From assembly GCA_934463455.1 (NCBI GenBank), contig CAKSJU010000016.1, positions 1 to 28,040 on the forward strand: a DNA stretch of 28,040 bases. The letters are read 5' to 3'. Of the stretch, positions 1 through 8,769 are shown piece after piece. Position 1 is the stretch's first letter. Every line of letters starts with the position of its first letter. A program made the position numbers and the translations under genes. The notes beneath the pieces are model-generated. The model searched no databases. It had not been told where the DNA came from and worked only from the letters and a program-made list of their open reading frames with translations. The stretch is from an uncultured Clostridia bacterium. Lineage in GTDB: Bacteria; Bacillota; Clostridia; UBA1381.

Positions 1-153
1 GCAAAAAAAGCGGGCTGCCGTTTTACTTTCGGCTCCGATTCGCACTCGGCAAATCAAGATCATATGTCAGCCTGCGGTACTGTAGCTGACCTGCTCGGAT
101 TATCACCCGAAGATGTCCTTTTCTACAAAACTTATCCAAGTACTGCAAAATAA
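1..153 (+). CDS. PHP-domain phosphoesterase, C-terminal fragment
   Basis: Frame 1 is open from the window edge to a TAA at 151-153 and gives the last 50 residues of a protein whose start lies outside the window. The visible residues 8-16 read FTFGSDSHS and are followed by GLSPEDV. In PHP-family metal-dependent phosphoesterases (histidinol-phosphatase type), a late GSDxH motif supplies metal ligands and is followed by a short helical tail, which fits this fragment. The stop lies 16 nt before the next start, and the next gene's ribosome binding site directly follows the stop, so the two are probably co-transcribed. Substrate cannot be told from so short a piece. A sugar-phosphate phosphatase role would suit the neighbourhood but is inference. 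Confidence 0.7.
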   Translation, partial: AKKAGCRFTFGSDSHSANQDHMSACGTVADLLGLSPEDVLFYKTYPSTAK

Positions 154-169
154 AAAGGAGTTATTACAT

Positions 170-1657
170 ATGAGTTACAACGTATACCCTGTTATTCACC
201 GACCGGAAGACTACAGCGAATACACAGTAAAAATCAACGGCAAGGAAATCGAAACAAATTCCTGCCGCGTTTCAAAGGAGCCGTTCAACCGCCGTTGGCC
301 GGGGCATCAGCGCCAGATGGATCAATCGGAGCTTTCAGCATTTGTTTCTTTGGAAACCGATGAGCCGCTTGATTTTGAAATTATCACAACACGAAGCTTT
401 GACAAGGTGGATATAAGACCGATTTCTTTGGGAATTAAACCTCAAATCAACGGAAACAGCATAAAATTCCGCTTGGATAAGCCGGCATATTTTACCGTTG
501 AGCCGTTCGGAAGACATAATGCACTTCACATTTTTGCCGACCCGGTTTACAAATATACCGTCGACAAAAACGAGGTTATCTACTACGGCAAAGGAGAGCA
601 TGACGTCGGCGAAATTGAATTAAAAAGCAACCAGACACTGTTTATAGACGAGGGCGCCGTTGTTTACGCCTGCATAAAGGCATATGATGCCGATAATATA
701 AAGATTATCGGCAGAGGTATACTCGACAACAGCCGCAACAAGGAAAAAATCCTGTTTGAAGTAAATGCCGATGACAATAGTGCCGATGTCGGAAATGCAA
801 AAAGGCAGCATACCGTTCAGCTTGAATACTGCACCAATATTTTAATTGACGGAATTACCATCCGTGACTCCCTTGTGTATAACATACGCCCAATCTGCTG
901 TATAAACCTCGACATAAGAAACGTAAAAATCATAGGCTGCTGGAGATTTAATTCAGACGGAATCGATATGCACAATTGCGAAAACGTACATATATCGGAT
1001 TGCTTCATACGCACATTTGACGACGCAATCTGCGTAAAAGGCTTTGACTTTTATCAAAACGAAGACGACATGAATCACAACGGCAGACTGTACAACACTT
1101 TCCGAAACGTAATCGCGGAAAACTGCGTTATATGGAATGACTGGGGTAAATCCCTCGAAATCGGTGCCGAAACGCGTGCGGAGGAAATATGCAATATATG
1201 CTTTAAAAGCTGTGATGTTATCCACGTTTCCGGGCCTGTCCTTGACAGTATGAACGTAGATTATGCAGACGTACACGATATTGTTTATAAAAATATTAAT
1301 GTTGAATTTGACGATATTATTCCGCAAGGCAAAATTCAAAAAAATGACGCGCACAAATATGATGACGACCCGACAGACACCGAATGCACTCCGCACCTCA
1401 TACTTTCAGAGGTTGTTTTCCACGAGGAATATTCGGCAGGCGGAAAAAAACGCGGCAAAAATCATGATATAACCTACAAAAACATTCATCTTTTCGGCCG
1501 TCAGCCAATACGTATTCACACAGCGGGCTTTGATGATGAGCATAAATGCTCGAATATAACAATCGACGGACTATACAAAAACGGCAAAAAGGTCACTTCG
1601 CTTGATGAGTGTGATTATACCGAAAATGAATATTGTGAAAATATTATATTGAAATAA
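170..1657 (+). CDS. GH28-like (polygalacturonase-family) beta-helix protein, cytoplasmic
   Basis: The product is 495 residues, using the ATG at 170 because AAGGAG at 155-160 precedes it at good spacing. An in-frame ATG at 113 lies inside the upstream gene and has no such site. Repeating short Asn/Ile/Val-rich turns (for example NIKIIGRG, NVHISDCFI) are typical of a right-handed parallel beta-helix. The GH28 signature is partly present: NSDGID at residues 261-266 and FDDAICVK around D284-D285 match the two acidic catalytic motifs. The usual GHG histidine motif is not seen; the equivalent area reads SLEIGAE (328-334). There is no signal peptide, so it probably acts inside the cell on imported uronate-containing oligosaccharides. 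The family is fairly sure. Exact activity is not, and a non-hydrolytic or rhamnogalacturonan-type activity is possible. Confidence 0.85.
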   Translation: MSYNVYPVIHRPEDYSEYTVKINGKEIETNSCRVSKEPFNRRWPGHQRQMDQSELSAFVSLETDEPLDFEIITTRSFDKVDIRPISLGIKPQINGNSIKFRLDKPAYFTVEPFGRHNALHIFADPVYKYTVDKNEVIYYGKGEHDVGEIELKSNQTLFIDEGAVVYACIKAYDADNIKIIGRGILDNSRNKEKILFEVNADDNSADVGNAKRQHTVQLEYCTNILIDGITIRDSLVYNIRPICCINLDIRNVKIIGCWRFNSDGIDMHNCENVHISDCFIRTFDDAICVKGFDFYQNEDDMNHNGRLYNTFRNVIAENCVIWNDWGKSLEIGAETRAEEICNICFKSCDVIHVSGPVLDSMNVDYADVHDIVYKNINVEFDDIIPQGKIQKNDAHKYDDDPTDTECTPHLILSEVVFHEEYSAGGKKRGKNHDITYKNIHLFGRQPIRIHTAGFDDEHKCSNITIDGLYKNGKKVTSLDECDYTENEYCENIILK

Positions 1658-1673
1658 AATTTTTTATGCAATT

Positions 1674-1719
1674 AAAATGAGCTGTATCAAAATTAATTCA
1701 TTTTGATACAGCTCATTTT
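1674..1719. terminator. Perfect inverted repeat, probable bidirectional terminator
   Basis: A 19-nt arm (1674-1692, starting AAAATGAGCTG) is exactly complementary to 1701-1719 across an 8-nt loop. It begins 16 nt after the GH28-like stop and lies 28 nt from the stop of the convergent GH42-like gene. The outer AAAA/TTTT pairs give a U-run after the stem in both directions, as in a shared rho-independent terminator. Confidence 0.88.
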
Positions 1720-1746
1720 AAGTCTATAGAAAAACAGTGCGACCCC

Positions 1747-4473
1747 TTAATCTATTCTTCTCTTTTGAAACATATTATTGTAAATCACAGCCGATATTGC
1801 TTTTTCGACATTAATTATTTTACTCTCGCCCGGGCTCAAATAAACATTCCGAATAATTTTTGCCCCGTCATATTCCAGTACAAGAACACCTGCCGCATAA
1901 GCATTTGAAACATTTGTAAGCTCATACCCCGCATCGGTTTCGGCAACCTCAAACAGCTTACCCTGCTGAAGACTCAATATTTTCCCGGGATAAGTCTTTT
2001 CGCCGTCGGTATTCTGCAAATAGTATATGCCGCCCGCGGCCGCTTTCACTCCGCCTTGCGCTATTGCATAAAAGCTTTTGTTTTCTATGCCGTCGGTTAT
2101 TTCAGAAACATAAACCGGGAAAAGTCCTCTTTTCCATTTAATATTATTTTCACTGTCTACCGAAATGTTTTCCGCATATCCGCCGTTTCCGGGGATGTAC
2201 AAGAGTATCGGCTCATATTTTTTCAAATCGAAAACCTCTCCGACAGCCTCTCCCGAAATCAAATTCGTTCCGCTGACAGGTACACCGTCTTTATACAAGG
2301 TAAAGTTTTTCATATCGTTCACAGTAAGATTACACATATTAATCAATACGGAGCCGTCTTTATTTTCTGTCCACTTAAAATCCGCCCCCGAAACATATTT
2401 CCCGGTTTTTGACGATTTAAGCTCCATTTTTAAACCGCGCTTGTCAATTCCGTAAAGTGTTTCCTTTAAGTTCGGTATATTTGCCTGATACGCATTTTGC
2501 AGAATATAAGAAAGCTGCTGCTCATCGGAGGGTTTATTATATTCGTTATTGCCCAAGCTGCTGAATACCAAAACAACCCTTCCGCCGTTTTGTACAAACT
2601 CATAAAGACATTTTAGAGTATTTGCTTCTATATTATTAACCTCCGGCAAAATCACAGTGTCATAATCATTCATTCTTTCGGGATTGTTTTCCGTTACGAA
2701 ATCCGCTCCGAAGCCCGCCGAAATCATTTCTCTGTAGGTATAGTACAATCTTTCCATATGACTTTTGTTATATATTCTCGCTGTTTTGGAATATAACAAA
2801 GCTGTTTTGTTCTCCGCATTTTCCAACATGCGTACTTCATCGCTTAAACGGTTTAAATTCAGAGACTGTTTTCCTATAGCGTCAACAACCAGCGGCCGAT
2901 GAAGCAGGGAAGCCGCATAAGGAGTTTTTAATTCTCTTTGCACCGCTTCATACCAGGTATTGCCGTCCGCACCCTTTTTATAATCCAGCCGTTCCCATGT
3001 CCAGTACGTTGTCTTTTCACATCCGTGAATTGCTCCCTGCCACACATCCATAGCGGCATGAGCAGGCTGAGTCGGTGCGCTTTCCTCAAATTTTTTATAA
3101 TCATCGTAAAAGATATGATTTTCCGAATTGTATATCGGCTGCCCCGTGACCGAGCGCAGATAATCGTACCACATGTACTTGCCGACAATTTCTTCATGAT
3201 TTTCAAACAACCCGTATGCGTCGCATCCCGCATAATCGCAGAACTTTGCAAGCTTCTCCGCATCATTGCCGCTTATGCCGCGCAGCCTTAAAGTATCGTC
3301 CGTATCGTCCGTCCAAAAATAATCAAGCACTTTTACACTGATTTTTACGTTCGGAAGATATTTTCTTACCTCGCCCGCCATCCATTCATGCCATGCCGAA
3401 AACTTATCTTCGTTGTAATTATACCAATCATAAAAATTCGCATCATAGCTTGTCGGAAGATTTGTTGCACTGTCATAAGACGGCATTTGAATTTCGTTGA
3501 ACTTGGTATAAGCCGTTCCCCATTTTTCATTCAGCGTACCTATGGTTTTATACTTTCCCGCAAGATACAATCTGTAGTCAAGGCCGAACAAATCGGGATA
3601 CAAATATGTTATACAGCTCGGTTCGTTCGACAAAATAACACTTGTAAGTGCCTTGCTGTCCTCAATTTTCGGTAACAGTCCTTTAAGATAATCGGAGATA
3701 AGCTGTTTTGCCTTATCGGAAAAAATGTTATACTTGCACCACCCGAAAGTGCCTCCTTTTATCTCCGGGTACCATTCACTGCACCACGCCGGCATATAAT
3801 GCGGAGACAAAAGCAAATTTACCCCGACATTATTTTCTTCCGCTTTTTTTAAAGTATCATTAATTTCCGCAGCGGCTTTGTCGCGCGCAGTTCCCTCATA
3901 TGTGTATGTTTTTGCCGTCGCATCCGCTTTCTGCAAAACGCTGCTCGGACCTACCTCTATTTGTATATTATCCGCACCCAAATCCGAAAAAATCGGTATA
4001 TCATTCTCAGCGGTTGAAAAATGTCCGTAGCCTACCGAAAAGAAAGGCGCGTCGTCAACCTGTAAACCGTCTTTGTCCAATTCCTCTTTGCCGGTTTTAT
4101 ATCCGAAGTTTACCGAATTTGTTTTTTTGCTTCCGTCAAGATACGCTTCCAGATTTGTTTTTGCTTCGCGGTACAGACTGTTCAGCTTTTCAACCGAAGC
4201 GTCAACGTCTCTTCCGGTCAAGCCTATCAGAGAATATCCCTCGCTTTTTAATCCCGCATCAAGCTCCGCATCGTGTTCAACACCTGCAATGAATTTTTTT
4301 AAAACTGCCGCCGATACACGTTCCGCTCCGACATTTATACCTCTTTCTTCGCAGCGGTTTATAAGATTTTCAAGCTCGTCATATTCTGCCTCCAACGCCG
4401 AACGGTCAAAAGCCGCAAACGCGCTTGACGCTGTCATTACAAAAGCCGCCGCAAATGCAATTATTCTTTTCAT
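1747..4473 (-). CDS. Secreted GH42-like beta-galactosidase family protein
   Basis: The product is 908 residues and starts with a signal peptide (MKRIIAFAAAFVMTASSAFA, cleavage after about residue 20). The GH42-type TIM barrel begins near residue 140 with a VGYGHF motif. The proposed acid/base is E284 in SNEPS and the proposed nucleophile is E451 in NSENHIF. Their spacing of 167 residues is close to that of the two catalytic glutamates in characterised GH42 enzymes. Residues about 600-665 (VILPEVN, NGGRVVLV) look like the Rossmann-like trimerisation domain of GH42, followed by beta-rich C-terminal domains. The conserved WQGAIHG is shared with the upstream 1387-residue protein, so the two are paralogues. 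GGAGG precedes the ATG by 10 nt, and the gene starts 21 nt after its neighbour ends. It has no SLH, LPXTG or dockerin. The family is fairly certain; the substrate is not. Confidence 0.87.
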   Translation of the reverse strand: MKRIIAFAAAFVMTASSAFAAFDRSALEAEYDELENLINRCEERGINVGAERVSAAVLKKFIAGVEHDAELDAGLKSEGYSLIGLTGRDVDASVEKLNSLYREAKTNLEAYLDGSKKTNSVNFGYKTGKEELDKDGLQVDDAPFFSVGYGHFSTAENDIPIFSDLGADNIQIEVGPSSVLQKADATAKTYTYEGTARDKAAAEINDTLKKAEENNVGVNLLLSPHYMPAWCSEWYPEIKGGTFGWCKYNIFSDKAKQLISDYLKGLLPKIEDSKALTSVILSNEPSCITYLYPDLFGLDYRLYLAGKYKTIGTLNEKWGTAYTKFNEIQMPSYDSATNLPTSYDANFYDWYNYNEDKFSAWHEWMAGEVRKYLPNVKISVKVLDYFWTDDTDDTLRLRGISGNDAEKLAKFCDYAGCDAYGLFENHEEIVGKYMWYDYLRSVTGQPIYNSENHIFYDDYKKFEESAPTQPAHAAMDVWQGAIHGCEKTTYWTWERLDYKKGADGNTWYEAVQRELKTPYAASLLHRPLVVDAIGKQSLNLNRLSDEVRMLENAENKTALLYSKTARIYNKSHMERLYYTYREMISAGFGADFVTENNPERMNDYDTVILPEVNNIEANTLKCLYEFVQNGGRVVLVFSSLGNNEYNKPSDEQQLSYILQNAYQANIPNLKETLYGIDKRGLKMELKSSKTGKYVSGADFKWTENKDGSVLINMCNLTVNDMKNFTLYKDGVPVSGTNLISGEAVGEVFDLKKYEPILLYIPGNGGYAENISVDSENNIKWKRGLFPVYVSEITDGIENKSFYAIAQGGVKAAAGGIYYLQNTDGEKTYPGKILSLQQGKLFEVAETDAGYELTNVSNAYAAGVLVLEYDGAKIIRNVYLSPGESKIINVEKAISAVIYNNMFQKRRID

Positions 4474-4494
4474 TTACACAAATCCTCCACATTA

Positions 4495-7400
4495 TTAAAG
4501 CTCCAAAAGCATCGGCTTATATCCCGATATACTTATCGTACCGCAGAACAGCTCGCCGCTTCTCAAATTCTTTATTTTCTCTGCCGTTTTTCCGTCCGTT
4601 TCGATTTTTATATTCACGCTGTCCGTCCAATCATACAGGCAAAGATTTAAAAGCGTCTTTCCGTTGTATTCGGTATATATGTAATCGACCTTGTTAAGCT
4701 CTTCGCCGGTATCGGCATTTATCAGCTTGATTTTCTTCAGATTCAGCTTTTCAAGCTCTTCACCGATTATTTTTTTCAAATCCTCCTGCAAGGGGCTTGT
4801 CATAACCTCATTTTGATTTACCGCCGGAATAATTCTCGCAAGACTTCTCAGCTTTTCATCCGCCGATACCGGCTTATTGTATTCGTTATATTTTAAGCAA
4901 TCCTCGCCTATCATTATAACTCTTCCGCCTTTTTCGGCATACTCTGCAACCTTTGCGGCAGTTTTTTCCGATACCGCATAGTTCTCGGGAATAATAAGCA
5001 TCGGAAAATCAAACATTTTGTCGAGCTGATCCTCGGTTATATATTCCGCTTTTCTTCCGTTATAGCTTATTGCCTCCCATGCGCGGTATACCGCATTCAT
5101 CCACGCAAGGTTATAATTTCTTGAGCTTATTGTGTAAAGTATACCGACATCGGCTTTTTTTGTCTGAAGCACCGTAGCCTCATAAGAAAGCCTGTTTAAA
5201 TCCATTGCAACATCGCTTGCCGCAACAATGCAGTCCGGTCGGAAACGTATTGACCCGCCCGCGGGAGTGTTTACGTAATCGGTGTCCCACAGCCATATGT
5301 TACTTATATTTCTTCCGTGGATTGCTCCCTGCCAAAGGTCAGCCTCCACCCATTTTGCCTGCTCGGGAACATAATCCATATTTCCGTCGGCAATTATGTG
5401 GTCCTCGGAGTTTTGCCCCGGTGCTTTCCTTATCGAGCGCATGAAATCATACCACTGCATTTTACCCTGCATCGTGTTATATGTCGCGCTGTTATAATAT
5501 GCCCAGGAATCGCAGCCGTTTATATCCATCCACTTTGAGAAAAGCGTAAAGTCAACTCCGTAGGAGTGATAACCTCTTTTTCCGCCCGCGTCCGAATACG
5601 CATTATAGTCCATCGGCTTTGCCGAAACCGCAAGCTTCGGCGCGGTCTCCTTTACGCACTGCGCCATAAAGCTGTGAAATTCATTGAAAAATTCGTTGTT
5701 AAAGCGCACATAATCGTAAAATCCCGGTGTAAAATCCTCCGTTTGCCATTCAACCTCATCAAACGATTTATATGACGTGCCGTAGTTTTCGTTAAGCTTT
5801 GAAATATCACCGCTGTACAGCTCTTTAAGCCAATTTCTGTACTCGCCGATATAAATATCCCCGTTTTTATTTGCCGCAAAGGTAGGCTCATTTGTAATAA
5901 TAATTTCTTTCAGTGCGGGATGATCTTTATAAGGGCCTATAAGCTCTTCGATTTGCAGCTTGATTATTTCCCTTGCCTGCTTATCGGATATATCAACTCT
6001 CAAAAATCCGCCGCTGCCCAGCTGCTTGCTGTTTTCCAAAAGGTCATAGGGGAAATAATGCGGCGAAATCAACAAATCCAAAGTTTGATTATGCTCTGCC
6101 AGCTCGTCAAGTATGTCTCCCAAACGCGCAATATTTGCCTCGGATATTGCATATCCGTCTCTGAGCCTTCTGGTATACTCAAAACCGCCGTTTATACAGA
6201 AATTTCTGTCCTCTCCCTTTTTGGAAAAGCTCATATCGTCAATCCAAAGCTCATCGGTAAGATTTTCGCAGACCAAGCCCCACATAATTCTGGTCTGGTC
6301 TTTTTTCATTTTTATTTCAAATTCAAAGTCTTTCCAATCATATGTCCCGTCCAGCGAATTTCGTATATCGCTCACTCCGTTAAAAACAAGATTGCAGCCG
6401 GTCGCGTTATTCGCCTTTGCCCGAAATTTGACAACATACGTTTCTCCGCGTGAAAGTCCCTCTGTCATCTGATAAAAGAACGCGTATTTGTTGGGTCCCG
6501 ACGGAGTGGTATTATGAATGTAAAACGCTTTTCCGTTTGAGCCCTCTGTTTCCTTTTGCCTGTATTCGAGTCCCTCAAGGCTGTCTATTCCGTAATTTAC
6601 CCAGCCGTCCAGATAGTTTAAGGTGTCCTTTGACGTAACCACGGCATTTGTGCCTATTTCAATTGCCTGTGCCGATGCACATACATTTTCAAGCTCGGGA
6701 ATATCCCTTTGTACCTCAAAGAAATGACCGTATCCTATAAAATATGCCGGGCGTTTTTCGGTTTTGCTGCCTGTTTTCATATTTGCCCAAAGCGTCTGAC
6801 CGTCAATCTCAACATCACCCGTCCGATACTTCGGCACCTCATATGCCTCTTTTGTCTTTGCAATATACGAAAGCATATTTTCTTTCGCTTCTTTATACAT
6901 TTTTTCGAGCGCGTCATTCGCACTTGCAATCGGATAATAATATCCCGATTCAAAATCATCCTTCAAATCCCCGATAAACCGTTTTATCGTCCAGATTCTC
7001 GTATCTTCATAATCGGTCGGATACCCCAGCATACGGCAGATTTTTGCAATTCTTTCAAGCTCTTTTGTCTTTTCGGAAAATCCTGTGTATATTTTCTCCA
7101 TTTTCTCTTTATCCGGAATAACGTCAATGGTTTTACACAGTGTTCTCGTAACCGTTCCGTCGCTTATATCCACGCTTATATCATTTTTGCCCAGATTAAA
7201 TTCTTTCTTTTCGCAAAGCACTCTTTTTCCCATGCCCGCCTCAACCGTAATCTGTTCATTAAGTCCGAGTATTTGTGATGTCACATCAAACTTTTTTTCC
7301 TTGTCGGAATTATTTACCACCAAAACCGCATACGCACCGTTCACCTCTTCAAGCGTGGAATAAAAGTCCTCGCCCGGCTGCATAAGATTATATGATATAA

Positions 7401-8658
7401 ATTCGGTGTTTGTTTTACCCTCGGCTATGCCCGGTCTCAGTTCAACGCAGTATTCACGTCCCTTTCCGTCATTGTCGTTGGCAAGAATCGAGAAAACAAA
7501 ATCGGATTTCGGTCTTTCTCCGAACTGCACCGACCACGGAATTGCCGCTTCATATATTGTTTTGTTTCCCTTATGCTCTGTTTTGAGCTTGATTTTTGAA
7601 ACCTCGTCAAACCGCCAGCTGTTGGAAACAAAATATCCTCCCTCGGGAGTATATTTTAAGCCCACTTCATCTCCGAAAGACTCCGTCCTGTCGCCCATTG
7701 CTATTTGTACAGAGTCGTTCTGCCAATACTGCGCTCCCGCATCCGGCGCAAAAATATCATCGGTCGTTTCTATATAAATATAGAAATTATCATCGTCATA
7801 CGCCGCCATATAATCCATTTCCAAATCCAAATGCGCAGTGCTTGTGTAAACGGTATACTGGCTCTCGGAAAGCGGTACATGTACTTTATAAATACCGTCC
7901 CAATCGGAGCTGTCTCCGTCTATCACTATATTATCTTTTCTCAAAAGAGGCAAATCGGAAAACATCGGCATTGCCTCTTTGTATTTTTCGCCGTCAAATG
8001 TATCGGTGTTTTTTATTGCGGAAGCAATTTCCTCCGCGTCCTTTGCCTTGTCCAAATCAATAGGCTTTGCCGATACCTTTTCTCCCGTGATTGTCGCCTT
8101 GTCCTTTTCAAACGAAGCATTTTTCACAAGGTTGTTACCTACGATTTCTCCGTCCCATTCGTAAAATTCAAAATCGTCTATCCACAGTCCGTCCGCCAAT
8201 CCGTCAATTATTATTCGGATTGTGGCATTTCCGTCTCCTCCGTCATTTGTCCAAAGAAACGTCTTTTTTACCCAATCGAAATTTTCTCCGTACATGTCGC
8301 GGAATACATATCTTTTTCCCCAGTTAATACAATAGTTTGCCGTCCCCTTAACGCCCTCGCCCTTTGCGGCAAAGCCGAATTTATATGTTCGGTTTTTCTT
8401 TACCGGAACGGTTGTTGTAAAAGTGAGATATATATTAGGCTTGCCCTCGGATTTGTTTGTAAACTTCACCGACTGCGCACCGTCATAGCTTTGCGAAGCG
8501 TCAACCGCCGCTTCCGCTTCCAATTCTCCCAGTATTTTCATGTCCCATCCGCCCGCCGGCGAATCCTCGGCAGACACACTTACCGTCATTAAGGCTGCCA
8601 ACATACATACGGCGGAAAATGCCGATATAATCCTTTTTATATTGTTTTTAAATTTCAT
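4495..8658 (-). CDS. Giant secreted GH42-like glycosidase with carbohydrate-binding modules
   Basis: The product is 1387 residues with a signal peptide of about 31 residues ending VSVSA. The apparent order is a CBM4/9-like jelly roll (36-170, ending in LWIDDFEF), a CBM9/DOMON-like domain (about 225-430, with IDGDSSDWDG near 236), a beta and helical linker, and then a GH42-like barrel from about 640 (GYGHF). Proposed catalytic residues are E924 (TNEPT) and E1085 (NSEDH). A second jelly-roll-like module (about 673-835, again ending in LWIDDMSF) sits between the first barrel strand region and the segment LLISPHYFP, where the paralogue downstream has only a short linker. The C-terminal part carries the GH42 Rossmann-like domain (MLIIPENYAV, GGRVIMIGED). 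GGAGG lies 6 nt before the ATG. Substrate is unknown; a beta-galactan-type polymer is plausible by family. Confidence 0.87.
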   Translation of the reverse strand: MKFKNNIKRIISAFSAVCMLAALMTVSVSAEDSPAGGWDMKILGELEAEAAVDASQSYDGAQSVKFTNKSEGKPNIYLTFTTTVPVKKNRTYKFGFAAKGEGVKGTANYCINWGKRYVFRDMYGENFDWVKKTFLWTNDGGDGNATIRIIIDGLADGLWIDDFEFYEWDGEIVGNNLVKNASFEKDKATITGEKVSAKPIDLDKAKDAEEIASAIKNTDTFDGEKYKEAMPMFSDLPLLRKDNIVIDGDSSDWDGIYKVHVPLSESQYTVYTSTAHLDLEMDYMAAYDDDNFYIYIETTDDIFAPDAGAQYWQNDSVQIAMGDRTESFGDEVGLKYTPEGGYFVSNSWRFDEVSKIKLKTEHKGNKTIYEAAIPWSVQFGERPKSDFVFSILANDNDGKGREYCVELRPGIAEGKTNTEFISYNLMQPGEDFYSTLEEVNGAYAVLVVNNSDKEKKFDVTSQILGLNEQITVEAGMGKRVLCEKKEFNLGKNDISVDISDGTVTRTLCKTIDVIPDKEKMEKIYTGFSEKTKELERIAKICRMLGYPTDYEDTRIWTIKRFIGDLKDDFESGYYYPIASANDALEKMYKEAKENMLSYIAKTKEAYEVPKYRTGDVEIDGQTLWANMKTGSKTEKRPAYFIGYGHFFEVQRDIPELENVCASAQAIEIGTNAVVTSKDTLNYLDGWVNYGIDSLEGLEYRQKETEGSNGKAFYIHNTTPSGPNKYAFFYQMTEGLSRGETYVVKFRAKANNATGCNLVFNGVSDIRNSLDGTYDWKDFEFEIKMKKDQTRIMWGLVCENLTDELWIDDMSFSKKGEDRNFCINGGFEYTRRLRDGYAISEANIARLGDILDELAEHNQTLDLLISPHYFPYDLLENSKQLGSGGFLRVDISDKQAREIIKLQIEELIGPYKDHPALKEIIITNEPTFAANKNGDIYIGEYRNWLKELYSGDISKLNENYGTSYKSFDEVEWQTEDFTPGFYDYVRFNNEFFNEFHSFMAQCVKETAPKLAVSAKPMDYNAYSDAGGKRGYHSYGVDFTLFSKWMDINGCDSWAYYNSATYNTMQGKMQWYDFMRSIRKAPGQNSEDHIIADGNMDYVPEQAKWVEADLWQGAIHGRNISNIWLWDTDYVNTPAGGSIRFRPDCIVAASDVAMDLNRLSYEATVLQTKKADVGILYTISSRNYNLAWMNAVYRAWEAISYNGRKAEYITEDQLDKMFDFPMLIIPENYAVSEKTAAKVAEYAEKGGRVIMIGEDCLKYNEYNKPVSADEKLRSLARIIPAVNQNEVMTSPLQEDLKKIIGEELEKLNLKKIKLINADTGEELNKVDYIYTEYNGKTLLNLCLYDWTDSVNIKIETDGKTAEKIKNLRSGELFCGTISISGYKPMLLEL

Positions 8659-8699
8659 GCTCTGCCTCCGTTATTTTTTTATAATAGATGTTTTGTGCC

Positions 8700-8741
8700 C
8701 GGAATGCAAAAAGACATCCGAAAACATCTTTTTGCACTCCG
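8700..8741. other. Intercistronic hairpin, terminator-like
   Basis: Arms 8700-8717 and 8724-8741 pair with three mismatches around a 6-nt loop. On the + strand the stem is followed by TTTTTT (8745-8750), the form of an intrinsic terminator for antisense transcription. On the - strand, where the operon is read, no U-run follows the stem. It lies in the 111-nt gap between two genes of the cluster, so it may instead limit or protect the downstream mRNA. The + strand sequence resembles the terminator at 25553-25600. Confidence 0.5.
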
Positions 8742-8769
8742 AGCTTTTTTAATCTGCTTTTATAAGCTT

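Noticed and set aside
7705..8592. Long + strand open frame opposite the 1387-residue glycosidase
   Set aside because: No signal sequence, no ribosome binding site and no family motif. It lies wholly inside a well-supported - strand gene, so it is a shadow frame. The same applies to the + strand frames at 9229-9891 and 4073-4498 and the - strand frame at 19810-20421.
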